Origin: Pseudomonas sp. M47T1
GTDB lineage: Bacteria; Pseudomonadota; Gammaproteobacteria; Pseudomonadales; Pseudomonadaceae
NCBI RefSeq assembly: GCF_000263855.1
Contig: NZ_AJWX01000035.1
Location: 1-60,883, forward strand
Direction of reading: 5' to 3'
DNA length: 60,883 bases
Below, in pieces: positions 33,444 to 42,433 of this stretch. Positions within the stretch are counted from its first letter, which is position 1. Each line of letters starts with the position of its first letter. Under the pieces are notes generated by a model that saw nothing but the letters and a program-made list of their open reading frames with translations, ran no database searches and was not told where the DNA came from. Position numbers and translations under genes: made by a program.

Positions 33444-34091
33444 TCAATCGATTCCGCCCGTCAGGGTCGTCTGCTCAGCGTAGTCGAGGTGCTTGACGAG
33501 CTGCGCGCGCAGCCGGGCACCAACCTCGGCATATTCAATCTGGCCTGCATGATCGCACAACTGGGTCATCGCCAGCCCGGCATATCCGCAGGGGTTGATA
33601 CGGCGGAACGGCGCAAGGTCCATGTCCACGTTCAGGGCCAGGCCATGAAAGGAGCAACCATTGCGGATCCGCAGGCCCAGCGAGGCGATTTTCGCCCCCT
33701 GGACATAAACACCCGGCGCATCGGACTTCGCCGCCGCCGGTACACCATATTCATCCAGCAGCGCGACGATGGTCTGCTCGATACGCGAGACCAGGTCTCG
33801 CACGCCGTAGCCCAGGCGTCGCACGTCCAACAACAGGTAGGCCACCATCTGGCCGGGGCCGTGGTAGGTCACCTGGCCACCGCGATCCACCTGTACCACC
33901 GGGATATCGCCGGGCACCAGCAGGTGCTCGGCCTTGCCCGCCTGGCCCTGGGTGAACACCGACGGGTGCTGCACCAGCCACACTTCGTCCTTCGTCGCCG
34001 GGGTACGTTGGTCGGTGAACCGCTGCATCGCGTGCCAGACCGGCTCGTAGGCCATCAGGCCAACCTCGCGAAAGCCCAGGCATTGCGACAT
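33444..34091 (-). CDS. lipB: octanoyltransferase LipB
   Basis: A 215-residue enzyme that transfers octanoate from ACP to lipoyl domains. It has the catalytic Cys in RINPCGYAGLAMTQ, the paired Lys in GAKIASLGLRIRNGCSFHG, and VDRGGQVTYHGPGQMVAY. The ATG at 34091 shares its A with the TGA of the upstream ybeD gene (TGATG), so translation should be coupled; a GTG one codon earlier is less likely. lipA follows. Confidence 0.96.
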   Translation of the reverse strand: MSQCLGFREVGLMAYEPVWHAMQRFTDQRTPATKDEVWLVQHPSVFTQGQAGKAEHLLVPGDIPVVQVDRGGQVTYHGPGQMVAYLLLDVRRLGYGVRDLVSRIEQTIVALLDEYGVPAAAKSDAPGVYVQGAKIASLGLRIRNGCSFHGLALNVDMDLAPFRRINPCGYAGLAMTQLCDHAGQIEYAEVGARLRAQLVKHLDYAEQTTLTGGID

Positions 34092-34366
34092 CACAGCACC
34101 ATTTGCACTTGGCCGGTGGCACGCAGTTCGCTGTTGATGTTGTACAGCTGGTCTTGCCCGGTCGCCAGAATATGCAGCTGCAGCGTGGTGTACTTGCCGT
34201 TGCTGCTCAGGCGCTCGGCGGTTTTCTCGTGTTCTACCGTGGCGTGCTTCTCAACGATGCCGATCACGGTGTCTTTGAAGCCCACGCCGGTGGTGCCGAT
34301 CACTTTGATCGGATAGTCGGCGCATGGGAATTCGATCTTAGGAGCCTTGACTTCGGTGTCTGTCAT
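34091..34366 (-). CDS. ybeD: DUF493 family protein YbeD
   Basis: A 91-residue small protein of the YbeD/DUF493 family, an ACT-like fold that may sense or regulate. Motifs are KIEFPCADYPIKVIG, FKDTVIGIVEKHA and the C-terminal YTTLQLHILA. It normally sits between dacA and lipB in gammaproteobacteria, as here. The start MTDTEVKAPK is at 34366; the longer open frame upstream overlaps the dacA end. No molecular function is established. Confidence 0.93.
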   Translation of the reverse strand: MTDTEVKAPKIEFPCADYPIKVIGTTGVGFKDTVIGIVEKHATVEHEKTAERLSSNGKYTTLQLHILATGQDQLYNINSELRATGQVQMVL

Positions 34367-34448
34367 AGCAGTAACGGCCTCGCAAGCCGTGAAGACGGAC
34401 AAACCCCCTGTCCGCACGGCGCGGCCAGGGGGCATGCTGTTCACGTAA

Positions 34449-35609
34449 TCAGTTGAACAAGCCGTAGAAGAATAGACGAATGCTATCCCACATGCGGCGG
34501 ATGAAGCCACCCTCCTCGACCGCGTCGAGGGCAATCAGGTTGGCGCTGTGGACAACCTGGTCACCATTTTTGACTTCCACTTTACCGATCACGTCACCTT
34601 TGGCGATGGGCGCGGTCAGCTGTGGGTTCATGGTCATGGTGGCGGTCAGGCCTTTCAATTGACCTTTAGGCAGGGTCAGGGTCAGGTCGTCGGCCAGGCC
34701 GGCGCGAATTTCGTGGGTCGCGCCTTTCCAGACCGGCGCCTTGGCCAGCTCGGTGCCCTTCTGGTAGAAGGTCTGGGTTTCAAAGAAGCGGAAACCGTAG
34801 GTCAACAGCTTCTGGGTTTCAGCAGCACGGGCCGCTTCACTGGTAGTACCGAACACCACGGCGATCAGGCGCATGCCATCACGTACGGCCGAAGCCGCCA
34901 TGCAGTAGCCGGCTTCTTCGGTGTGGCCGGTTTTCAGACCGTCGACGGTCTTGTCGCGCCACAGCAGCAGGTTGCGGTTAGGCTGCTTGATGTTGTTCCA
35001 GAAAAACTCTTTCTGCGAGTAGATCGCATAGTGGGCCGGGTCGATGTTGATGATCGCGCGGGCCAATTTGGCGATGTCGTGCGGGGTGGAGTAGTGATCC
35101 GGGTTCGGCAGCCCGGTAGGGTTCATGAAGTGGCTGTTCTCCATGCCCAGGTCGCCGGCGGTCTTGTTCATCATGTCGGCGAAGGCGTCTTCGCTGCCCG
35201 CGATGTGCTCGGACAGGGCGACGGTGGCATCGTTGCCCGATTGGATGATGATGCCGTGCAGCAGGTCGCTGACCGACACCTGCGAGCCCACCTTGAGGAA
35301 CATCCGCGAACCACCGGTACGCCAGGCGTTCTCGCTGACGGTAACCGGGTCGTTCTCACCGATCTGACCGCGCTTGATCTCCAGCGTGGCGATGTAGGCG
35401 CTCATCAGTTTGGTCAGGCTGGCTGGTGGCAGACGCTGGTCGCCATTGCTGTCCACCAGGACTTGCCCGCTGGACGCTTCCATCAGTACGTAGGCCTTGG
35501 CAGCCAGTTGCGGCGCCGCAGGGGTCATTTGCTCGGCCGACATGGCAACTGGGGCGATCAGCAGCAGTACAGGCAGGCACAGTCGTTTGGCAAAGGTGGT
35601 GATGTTCAT
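34449..35609 (-). CDS. dacA: D-alanyl-D-alanine carboxypeptidase (PBP5/6 type)
   Basis: A 386-residue periplasmic protein. Signal peptide ends near AMSA. The SxxK motif is Ser64-Leu-Thr-Lys67, SGN lies in QSGNDATVAL, and the KTG motif in LKTGHTEEAG. A PBP5-type C-terminal beta domain follows, and the last residues (RMWDSIRLFFYGLF) form the amphipathic membrane anchor. It trims the fifth D-Ala from peptidoglycan stems. GAGAGACGG precedes the start. A 170-bp gap with two hairpins separates it from rlpA. Confidence 0.96.
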   Translation of the reverse strand: MNITTFAKRLCLPVLLLIAPVAMSAEQMTPAAPQLAAKAYVLMEASSGQVLVDSNGDQRLPPASLTKLMSAYIATLEIKRGQIGENDPVTVSENAWRTGGSRMFLKVGSQVSVSDLLHGIIIQSGNDATVALSEHIAGSEDAFADMMNKTAGDLGMENSHFMNPTGLPNPDHYSTPHDIAKLARAIINIDPAHYAIYSQKEFFWNNIKQPNRNLLLWRDKTVDGLKTGHTEEAGYCMAASAVRDGMRLIAVVFGTTSEAARAAETQKLLTYGFRFFETQTFYQKGTELAKAPVWKGATHEIRAGLADDLTLTLPKGQLKGLTATMTMNPQLTAPIAKGDVIGKVEVKNGDQVVHSANLIALDAVEEGGFIRRMWDSIRLFFYGLFN

Positions 35610-35700
35610 CCGTCTCTCGAAATTGCTAATGGGCACATGCCCTCGCGGGCAAAATCTGTTTATTGGGGTTGACCCCTTGTTACAGCGCGGCCTTTCTTCG

Positions 35701-35774
35701 GGCCGTTAATCAAACGGCCGTCGCTGGCCGCAAGGCACAGGCGACAGCCGTGGTCCGACCTGTTGCCAGGTCGG
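35701..35774 (-). other. two tandem hairpins between rlpA and dacA
   Basis: CCGACCTG-TTGC-CAGGTCGG (35755-35774, 8 bp) and GGCCGTT-AATCA-AACGGCC (35701-35719, 7 bp) lie in the 170-bp rlpA-dacA gap. Neither has a clear U-tract on the minus strand. They may mark mRNA processing or partial termination within the operon. Confidence 0.45.
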
Positions 35775-35779
35775 GAAGT

Positions 35780-36793
35780 TCATTCGGCGGTGACCACGCT
35801 GGGCGAGCCCAGGTTGGCCAGGCGCACGCTGTCCTGGGTCTGCTGCACTTCAACCGGCGTGCCGATCGGCCCCAGCCGCACCCGATAGAGTGTCTGCTGG
35901 TTGCGCACTATGGAGCTCACGAACACCGGGGCCCGTACCATCGAGCTCAACTTCGACCTCAGGAGCTCCGCAGCGTCCGGATTGGCGAACGCTCCCACCT
36001 GGAGAAACTGGCCAGAGGCTGGTACAGAAGCGTTTTTTTTTGCGTCGATCTGCGCAGGCAGGACGGCGGCGGCGTGCTGTTGCGGCGGCGGCGTCCACTG
36101 CTCAATGGTACCGGCCGACGCAGTGATGACCGGCTGTTGCTGTGCCTGGGCTACTTGCGGCTGGTCAAGCATCAACGGCGCCGGGCGGCCACGCTGGGCC
36201 CAGTACTGGGCCGGGTCGATACCCTCGACCTTGACCCGTGCGGTACCGATCTCGGCGTAGCCCAGCTTCTTGGCCGCGGCGTACGAGAGGTCGATGATGC
36301 GGTCGGAATAGAACGGCCCGCGATCGTTGACCCGCAGGATCACGCTGCGGTTGTTGTCCAGGTTGGTCACACGCACGTAGCTGGGCAGCGGCAAGGTCTT
36401 GTGTGCGGCACTCATGCCGTACAGGTCATACACTTCGCCGTTGGCGGTGTTCTGGCCATGGAACTTGGTGCCGTACCACGACGCCGTGCCAGTGGCCGAG
36501 TAGTGGCTGGCATCAGTGAGCGGGAAATAGGTCTTGCCCAGCACCGTGTACGGGTTGGCCTTGTAGGGCCCGCTGTGCAGGGTGGGCACGGCGTCGGGAA
36601 TACGCGACACGTCCACGTCCCACCACGGCGCGCCATCCTTGTGCGCCCGGTTGATGTCCAGGCCTGGCTGCGAGCGCACAGTATAACCGCCGCTTTGCGG
36701 GGAACGGCTGGTGGACGAGCAGCTGACGACCAGCAGGGCGAGGGCCGCGTAGCCCATCAGCTTCAGTGGTGTGCGAATCGGCGTAGTCCGCAT
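35780..36793 (-). CDS. rlpA: septal ring lytic transglycosylase RlpA
   Basis: A 337-residue lipoprotein (lipobox LLVVSC). The double-psi beta-barrel RlpA domain spans ~100-195: ATGTASWYGTKFHGQNTANGE (quoted TASWYGTKFHG), the catalytic Asp in RVNDRGPF, and IIDLSYAAAKKLG. A Gln/Pro-rich linker leads to a C-terminal SPOR domain (~260-335, FLQVGAFANPDAAELLRSKL) that binds denuded septal glycan. In P. aeruginosa RlpA is a transglycosylase specific for stem-less glycan. The ATG shares a base with the mltB stop (TAATG). Confidence 0.96.
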   Translation of the reverse strand: MRTTPIRTPLKLMGYAALALLVVSCSSTSRSPQSGGYTVRSQPGLDINRAHKDGAPWWDVDVSRIPDAVPTLHSGPYKANPYTVLGKTYFPLTDASHYSATGTASWYGTKFHGQNTANGEVYDLYGMSAAHKTLPLPSYVRVTNLDNNRSVILRVNDRGPFYSDRIIDLSYAAAKKLGYAEIGTARVKVEGIDPAQYWAQRGRPAPLMLDQPQVAQAQQQPVITASAGTIEQWTPPPQQHAAAVLPAQIDAKKNASVPASGQFLQVGAFANPDAAELLRSKLSSMVRAPVFVSSIVRNQQTLYRVRLGPIGTPVEVQQTQDSVRLANLGSPSVVTAE

Positions 36794-37803
36794 TACTTGA
36801 CGCCCCGTGCTTGAACCAGTGCTTGCGACAGTTGATAGACGGCCATGGCATACATAGCGCTGCGATTATAGCGAGTGATGGCGTAGAAGTTGCCCAGGCC
36901 CATCCAATATTCCGGACCGAACTCACCGTCGAAGCGGAAAGCAGTCACGGGCATATCGTCGCGCAGCGCATCATGACTCGACCAGCCCAGTGCTCGCAAC
37001 TGTCCAACGTTCTTTACCGGATCAATGCCCGGGCTCAACCCCTCATCCACGTGTTCGCCACGCACCGAGGCGCGGCTCACCACCGGCTGGCCCATGACCC
37101 AGCCATGCTGCTTGAAATAGTTGGCGACACTGCCAATGGCATCGTCGGGGTCGCTCCAGATGTTGATGTGGCCATCACCGTCGAAATCCACCGCATAAGC
37201 GCGGAAACTGCTGGGCATGAACTGCGGCAGGCCCATGGCGCCGGCGTAGGAACCCTTGATGCTGAGCGGGTCAACCTGCTCTTCACGCGATAGCAGCAGG
37301 AATTCGCGCAGCTCCTTGCGGAAGAAGTCGGCGCGCGGGGGATAATCGAACGCCAGCGTGGAAAGTGCGTCGATCACCCGGTAATTACCGGTGTTTCTGC
37401 CGAAGAAGGTTTCGACACCAATAATAGACACAATAATCTGCGCCGGTACCCCGTATTCCTGTTCGGCACGCTTGAGCGCGGCTTCATGCTGGCGCCAGAA
37501 GTCCACGCCGCGGGCAATGCGCGCATCGGTGATGAACAGCGGGCGGTATTCCTTCCACGGCTTCACCCGTTCGGCCGGCCTGGAGATAGCGTCGAGGATG
37601 GCCTGTTTGCGCTGAACCTCTTCGAACACCCCAATCACCTGCTCACCGGCAAAGCCGTAGTCACGGGTCATTTCGCCAACGAACTGGGCCAATTGCGGGG
37701 TGCCATCGTAGTCGCCGGCCGTCGCCTGCTGCGACGACCCGAGGATGCCCACCAGGCCGACCCAGGGAATGCACCGAGCGGCCCAGTTGCATACTGCTTG
37801 CAT
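36793..37803 (-). CDS. mltB: lytic murein transglycosylase B
   Basis: A 336-residue SLT_2-family enzyme. The start at 37803 (MQAVCNWAARCIPWVG) gives a signal-like N terminus; upstream GTG/ATG codons are possible. The catalytic Glu lies in IVSIIGVETFFGRNTG. Later motifs are YAGAMGLPQFMPSSFRAYAVD and DFDGDGHINIW (quoted in parts) and EYWMGLGNFYAITRYN. It cleaves glycan to anhydro-muropeptides. It is placed between rodA and rlpA, as in other pseudomonads, with 17 bases between the rodA stop and its start. Confidence 0.95.
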   Translation of the reverse strand: MQAVCNWAARCIPWVGLVGILGSSQQATAGDYDGTPQLAQFVGEMTRDYGFAGEQVIGVFEEVQRKQAILDAISRPAERVKPWKEYRPLFITDARIARGVDFWRQHEAALKRAEQEYGVPAQIIVSIIGVETFFGRNTGNYRVIDALSTLAFDYPPRADFFRKELREFLLLSREEQVDPLSIKGSYAGAMGLPQFMPSSFRAYAVDFDGDGHINIWSDPDDAIGSVANYFKQHGWVMGQPVVSRASVRGEHVDEGLSPGIDPVKNVGQLRALGWSSHDALRDDMPVTAFRFDGEFGPEYWMGLGNFYAITRYNRSAMYAMAVYQLSQALVQARGVK

Positions 37804-37820
37804 GAAATTCTTCACCTTAA

Positions 37821-38965
37821 TCAAACCTGCGCGATCCACTTGCGATGGGTATGGATCGACATCAAAACCCCAAACGCTGACATCAGCGTCACCAGCGAAG
37901 TTCCGCCGTAACTAATGAAGGGCAACGGCACGCCCACGACAGGCAACAGGCCGCTGACCATACCGATATTGACGAAAACGTAAACAAAAAACGTCATGGT
38001 CAGGCTGCCGGCCAGCAACTTGCCAAACAGGGTCTGGGCCTGGGCGGTGATGACCAGCCCGCGGCCGATCAGCGCCAGGTACAACAGCAGCAAGGCACAC
38101 AGGGGACCAGGCCGAACTCCTCACCCAGCACGGCGATGATGAAGTCGGTGTGGCTTTCGGGCAGGAAGTCCAGGTGCGACTGGGTACCCAGCAGCCAGCC
38201 CTTGCCGAACACGCCGCCCGAGCCGATGGCGGCCTTGGACTGAATGATGTTCCAGCCGGTGCCCAGCGGGTCGCTTTCGGGGTCGAGGAAGGTCAGGATC
38301 CGCTGCTTCTGGTAGTCGTGCATGATGAAGAACCACATGGCCACCGCCACCGGCACCGCCGCGGCAATCACGCTGATGATCCAGCGCCAGCGCAGGCCGG
38401 CCATGAACAGCACGAAGGTACCCGAGGCCAGGATCAGCAACGAGGTACCCAAGTCTGGCTGGCGCACGATGAGGATGAACGGGATACCGATCATCATCAG
38501 GCTGGCGCCCACATGCTTGAGCGTGGGCGGCAGGGTGCGCTTGGCCAGGTACCAGGCAATGGTGGCTGGCATGATGATTTTCATGAATTCCGACGGCTGG
38601 AATTTGATCACCCCCGGAATGTTGATCCAGCGCGTGGCGCCCATGGCGTTATGGCCCATGACATCTACCGCCACCAGCAGAATCACCCCCAGGCAATACG
38701 CCAGCGGTACCCAGCGCGCCATGAACCGTGGCTCCAGCTGGGCGATCAGCAGCATCGACACCAGGCCGATGCCGAACGAGGTGGCCTGCTTGATCAGCAG
38801 GTCCCAGCTTTTGCCGCTGGCCGAATACAGCACGAACAGGCTGCCGGCGGCCAGGGTCAACAGCAGGATCAACAGCGGGCCGTCGATGTGGATGCGCTGC
38901 AGCAAGGTGGCGCGGCGGCGCATCACGTCCTCGCTGGAGAGCATGCGATCGAAATTACTCTTCAC
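37821..38965 (-). pseudogene. rodA: rodA, split by an apparent one-base frameshift
   Basis: RodA is the SEDS glycosyltransferase of the elongasome, expected ~367 residues. Here the N-terminal part (start GTG at 38965, MKSNFDRMLSSEDVMRRR) reads correctly through FIIAVLGEEFGLV and then runs into PCVPCCCCTWR and a stop. The correct C-terminal part (ALLLLYLALIGRGLVITAQA to HRKWIAQV) continues in the next frame to the stop at 37821. The break is between ~38095 and 38110, next to a run of four Gs (plus strand 38102-38105), and one extra base restores a full RodA. Since RodA is normally essential for rod shape, a sequencing or assembly error is at least as likely as a true mutation. The GTG start overlaps the end of mrdA by 11 bases. 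Confidence 0.85.
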
Positions 38966-40850
38966 GTGCGGTTGTCTCCGTTGCGGTGTTGCTGGCGTAC
39001 TCGGGCTTGAGCTGACCGTCGGGGCCTAACAGCCAGGCGTCCATGACCTGGCGAACGACGGGCGCTGCGACGCCGGAACCGGACTCGCCGTTCTCCACCA
39101 TCACCGCAACTACAATTTGGGGATTGTCGGCCGGCGCGAACCCCACGAACAAGGCGTGGTCGCGATGGCGTTCCTGAAGTTTGGAGCGGTCGTATTTTTC
39201 GCCCTGCTTGATGGCAACCACCTGGGCGGTACCGCTTTTGCCGGCAATGCGGTACTGGGCGCCGACCGACGCTTTGCGCGCGGTGCCGCGGGCACCGTGC
39301 ATCACTTGCTGCATGCCGTGGTTAACCCGATCCCAGTCATTGGGGTCGCGCAACACAATGTCGTCCATGGGGTTGTCGTCCACGGGCGGCGTACCTTCGA
39401 TGGTGCGCGCCAGGTGCGGACGGTTCCATTTGCCCTTGTTGGCCACCAGCGCCGTGGCCTGGGCCAGTTGCAACGGGGTGGCCTGCATATAGCCCTGGCC
39501 GATCCCCAGAATCAGGGTTTCGCCCGGGAACCAGGCCTGGCGTCGGGTGATGCGCTTCCAGTCCCGCGACGGCATCAACCCTGGCGATTCCTCGAACATG
39601 TCCATGGACACTTTCTGACCGATACCGAAACGGTTGAGATAGCTGGACAGGCGATCGATGCCCATCTTGTGCGCCAGGTCGTAGAAATAGGTGTCGTTGG
39701 AACGCATGATGGCGGTGTCCAGGTCCACCCAGCCGTCGCCGGTGCGGTTCCAGTTGCGGTACTTGTGATCGAAATTGGGCAATTGGTAATAGCCTGGGTC
39801 GAACACGCGCGTACTGGCCGTGACCACGCCACTGTCCAGGCCAGCGATGGCCACCGCGGGCTTGATGGTCGAGCCTGGCGGGTATAGGCCGCGCAGCACG
39901 CGGTTGAACAGCGGCCGGTCGATGGAGTCCCGCAGGTCGGCATAGGCCTTGAAGCTGATGCCGGTGACGAAAAGATTGGGGTCGAAACTTGGCTGGCTGA
40001 CCATGGCCAGCACCTCGCCGGTTTTCGGGTCCAGGGCAACGATGGCGCCACGGCGCCCGGCCAGCGCGGCCTCGGCGGCTTCCTGCAATTGAATGTCCAG
40101 GCTCAGGACAATGTCCTTGCCCGGTTGCGGGTCGGTACGCTTGAGCACCCGCAATACGCGACCACGGGCGTTGGTTTCGACTTCCTCGTAGCCCACCTGT
40201 CCGTGCAACTGGTCTTCGTAGAAACGTTCGACGCCGGTTTTGCCGATATGGTGGGTGCCGCTGTAATTGACGGGGTCGAGGCTTTTCAGCTCTTTCTCGT
40301 TGATGCGCCCCATGTAGCCCACCGAGTGCGCGAAATGCGGACCCTGGGGGTAGTGGCGAACCAATTGTGCGACCACTTCCACGCCTGGCAGGCGGAACTG
40401 GTTCACGGCGATACGGGCGATCTGTTCTTCATTGAGCTCGAACAGGATCGGTACCGGCTCGAATGGCCGGCGCCCCTGCTTCATGCGCTTCTCGAAGATG
40501 GCGCGGTCGTCAGGGGTCAGCTCGAGTATCTGGACGATGCTGTCGAGCACCTGTGCCCAGTCACCCGCACGCTCGCGGGTCATGCTCAGGCTGAAGCTTG
40601 GGCGGTTATCGGCGATGATCACCCCGTTGCGATCGAAGATCAGCCCGCGCGAGGGCGAGATCGGCTGCACGTGCACCCGATTGTTCTCCGACAGCGTGGA
40701 GTGATAGTCGTACTGGATGACCTGCAGGTAATACAGTCGTGCCACCAGCGCGCACACTGCCACTATCACCACGATTGCACCGACCACGACGCGGCTACGC
40801 ACCAGGCGTGCGTCTTTCTCGTGATCCTTGAGGCGAATCGGCTGGGACAT
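38955..40850 (-). CDS. mrdA: penicillin-binding protein 2
   Basis: A 631-residue class B PBP, the transpeptidase partner of RodA. It has one N-terminal transmembrane helix (VVVGAIVVIVAVCALVARLYYL in part), the PBP dimer/pedestal domain at ~60-240, then the transpeptidase domain with SxxK in PGSTIKPAVAI, SxN in MRSNDTYFY, and KSGT in IAGKSGTAQVVAI. The length is normal for Pseudomonas PBP2. It lies between rlmH (18 bases) and rodA (overlap), in the conserved order. Confidence 0.97.
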   Translation of the reverse strand: MSQPIRLKDHEKDARLVRSRVVVGAIVVIVAVCALVARLYYLQVIQYDYHSTLSENNRVHVQPISPSRGLIFDRNGVIIADNRPSFSLSMTRERAGDWAQVLDSIVQILELTPDDRAIFEKRMKQGRRPFEPVPILFELNEEQIARIAVNQFRLPGVEVVAQLVRHYPQGPHFAHSVGYMGRINEKELKSLDPVNYSGTHHIGKTGVERFYEDQLHGQVGYEEVETNARGRVLRVLKRTDPQPGKDIVLSLDIQLQEAAEAALAGRRGAIVALDPKTGEVLAMVSQPSFDPNLFVTGISFKAYADLRDSIDRPLFNRVLRGLYPPGSTIKPAVAIAGLDSGVVTASTRVFDPGYYQLPNFDHKYRNWNRTGDGWVDLDTAIMRSNDTYFYDLAHKMGIDRLSSYLNRFGIGQKVSMDMFEESPGLMPSRDWKRITRRQAWFPGETLILGIGQGYMQATPLQLAQATALVANKGKWNRPHLARTIEGTPPVDDNPMDDIVLRDPNDWDRVNHGMQQVMHGARGTARKASVGAQYRIAGKSGTAQVVAIKQGEKYDRSKLQERHRDHALFVGFAPADNPQIVVAVMVENGESGSGVAAPVVRQVMDAWLLGPDGQLKPEYASNTATETTAREE

Positions 40851-40868
40851 TAAGGGCGGCTTACACGC

Positions 40869-41336
40869 TTATTTATGGTAGGGGTGCCCGGACAGGACCG
40901 TCCAGGCGCGATACAGCTGCTCGCCGATCAGGATGCGCACCAGCGGGTGCGGCAACGTCAGGGGCGACAGCGACCAGCGCTGATCGGCACGCGCGCACAC
41001 TTCCGGCGCCAACCCTTCGGGCCCACCCACCATGAAATTGACCGTGCGTGAATCCAGCCGCCAGCGATCCAGCTCCACCGCCAATTGCTCGGTGCTCCAC
41101 GGCTTGCCGTGGACTTCGAGCGTGACAATACGCTCACCCGGCTGAACCTTGGCCAACATGGCTTCGCCTTCCTGGCGGATGAAGCGCGCCACGTCAGCGT
41201 TCTTGCCGCGGGTGTTGAGCGCAATTTCCACCAGGTCCAGCGCAAGCTCGGACGGCAGACGCTTGGCGTATTCATGCCAACCGTCTTCCACCCACTTCGG
41301 CATGCGCGAGCCGACCGCAATCAGACGCAGACGCAT
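40869..41336 (-). CDS. rlmH: 23S rRNA (pseudouridine1915-N3)-methyltransferase RlmH
   Basis: A 155-residue SPOUT methyltransferase. It starts MRLRLIAVGSRMPKWVEDGW and carries the SAM-binding knot sequences VTLEVHGKPWSTEQLA and FMVGGPEGLAPEV, ending in RILIGEQLYRAWTVLSGHPYHK (the conserved HPYHK tail). It modifies pseudouridine 1915 of helix 69 on assembled 70S ribosomes. It is followed by mrdA and preceded by rsfS, nine bases away. Confidence 0.97.
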   Translation of the reverse strand: MRLRLIAVGSRMPKWVEDGWHEYAKRLPSELALDLVEIALNTRGKNADVARFIRQEGEAMLAKVQPGERIVTLEVHGKPWSTEQLAVELDRWRLDSRTVNFMVGGPEGLAPEVCARADQRWSLSPLTLPHPLVRILIGEQLYRAWTVLSGHPYHK

Positions 41337-41345
41337 GGCCCGGCC

Positions 41346-41738
41346 TTATTCGTTGCCTGGGGTGTGGTGCGCGCCGCTGGCGGCACGGCTCTGCTCGGCG
41401 CCCTGCCACAGGCGTTCCAGGTCGTAGAACTGGCGAGCAGCGGCCGTCATCATGTGCACGATGACGTCGCCCAGGTCCAGCAGTACCCAGTCGCTTTCGC
41501 CCTTGCCTTCTTCGCCCAGAGGCTGTGCGCCCTTGGCCTTGACGTTCTCGCGCACCTTGTCGAGCATGGCGTTGATCTGGCGGTTCGAGGTACCGGTGGC
41601 GATCACCATGTAGTCGGTCAGGCTGTGCTTGTCTTTCACGTCGATGACCAGGATGTCCTGGGCCTTTACGTCTTCCAGGGCGGCCTTGGCCAGTTCAACC
41701 AGCTCTTCGCCGGACACGCTGATTTTTTGCTTGGTCAT
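41346..41738 (-). CDS. rsfS: ribosome silencing factor RsfS
   Basis: A 130-residue protein (start MTKQKISVSGEELVEL at 41738). It is RsfS/Iojap: ALEDVKAQDILVIDV, TDYMVIATGTSNRQINAM, ESDWVLLDLGDVIVHMM and RQFYDLERLW. It binds uL14 and blocks subunit joining in starvation. A ~20-residue Gly/Ala/His-rich tail after LERLW is longer than in E. coli. The stop-to-start distance to rlmH is nine bases; nadD is 16 bases upstream. Confidence 0.96.
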   Translation of the reverse strand: MTKQKISVSGEELVELAKAALEDVKAQDILVIDVKDKHSLTDYMVIATGTSNRQINAMLDKVRENVKAKGAQPLGEEGKGESDWVLLDLGDVIVHMMTAAARQFYDLERLWQGAEQSRAASGAHHTPGNE

Positions 41739-41754
41739 ATAAAACTCGTTCAGT

Positions 41755-42432
41755 TCAATTGGACGCACGGTACAGCCCGTGCGCCTCGATGTAGGCCAGT
41801 ACCGCGTCAGGCACCAGGAAACGTACCGACTTCCCGCTGGCCAGCAGTTGACGGATCTGGGTGGCCGACACCGCCAGGGGTGTCTGCCAGACGAAAGTAA
41901 TATTCCCGCCAGGCCCATCAAGGGCCAACGGGTCGCTGACCGACCGCGCGGCCAGCAGGTTGCGCAAGGCATCCGGCGGCTCGCTGTCGGCGTCAGGCCG
42001 CTGCAATACCAGAATATGGCAGTGCTGCAGCAGTTCTTCCCAGCGATGCCAGGAAGGCAGGCCACAGAAGGCATCCCAGCCCAGCAGCAGAAACAGCTGG
42101 TCATCAGCGGCGAGTTCCGCGCGCATCAGCTCCAGCGTATCAATGGTGTACGACGGCTTGTCCCGTTGCAGCTCCCGGGCATCCACCGTCAACGGCGCCA
42201 CACCTTGCACCGCGCATTGCACCATCGCCAGGCGGTCCTGCGGCGTCACCTGGGGGGTGTCGCGATGCGGGGGCCGGGCATTGGGGGTCAGGCGCAATTC
42301 GTCCAGGTGCAGGGCATCGGCCACTTCCAGCGCGCTGCGCAGGTGACCGATATGCACCGGGTCGAAGGTCCCGCCCAGCACGCCGATACGGCGTGGCGCG
42401 GGCTTGTTGCCAGGCTGGCTCAGGTCACCCAA
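41755..42432 (-). CDS. nadD: nicotinate-nucleotide adenylyltransferase
   Basis: A 225-residue enzyme that makes deamido-NAD from NaMN and ATP. The nucleotidyltransferase motif is GGTFDPVHIGHLRSAL, later RELQRDKPSYTIDTLELM, LLLGWDAFCGLPSW and SATQIRQLLASGKSVRFLVPD. No ATG is suitable: the next upstream one (42477) lies inside proA. A TTG at 42432, one base after the proA stop and with AGGAG ten bases upstream, is the best start. Translation is probably coupled to proA. Confidence 0.93.
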   Translation of the reverse strand: MGDLSQPGNKPAPRRIGVLGGTFDPVHIGHLRSALEVADALHLDELRLTPNARPPHRDTPQVTPQDRLAMVQCAVQGVAPLTVDARELQRDKPSYTIDTLELMRAELAADDQLFLLLGWDAFCGLPSWHRWEELLQHCHILVLQRPDADSEPPDALRNLLAARSVSDPLALDGPGGNITFVWQTPLAVSATQIRQLLASGKSVRFLVPDAVLAYIEAHGLYRASN

Positions 42433-42433
42433 G

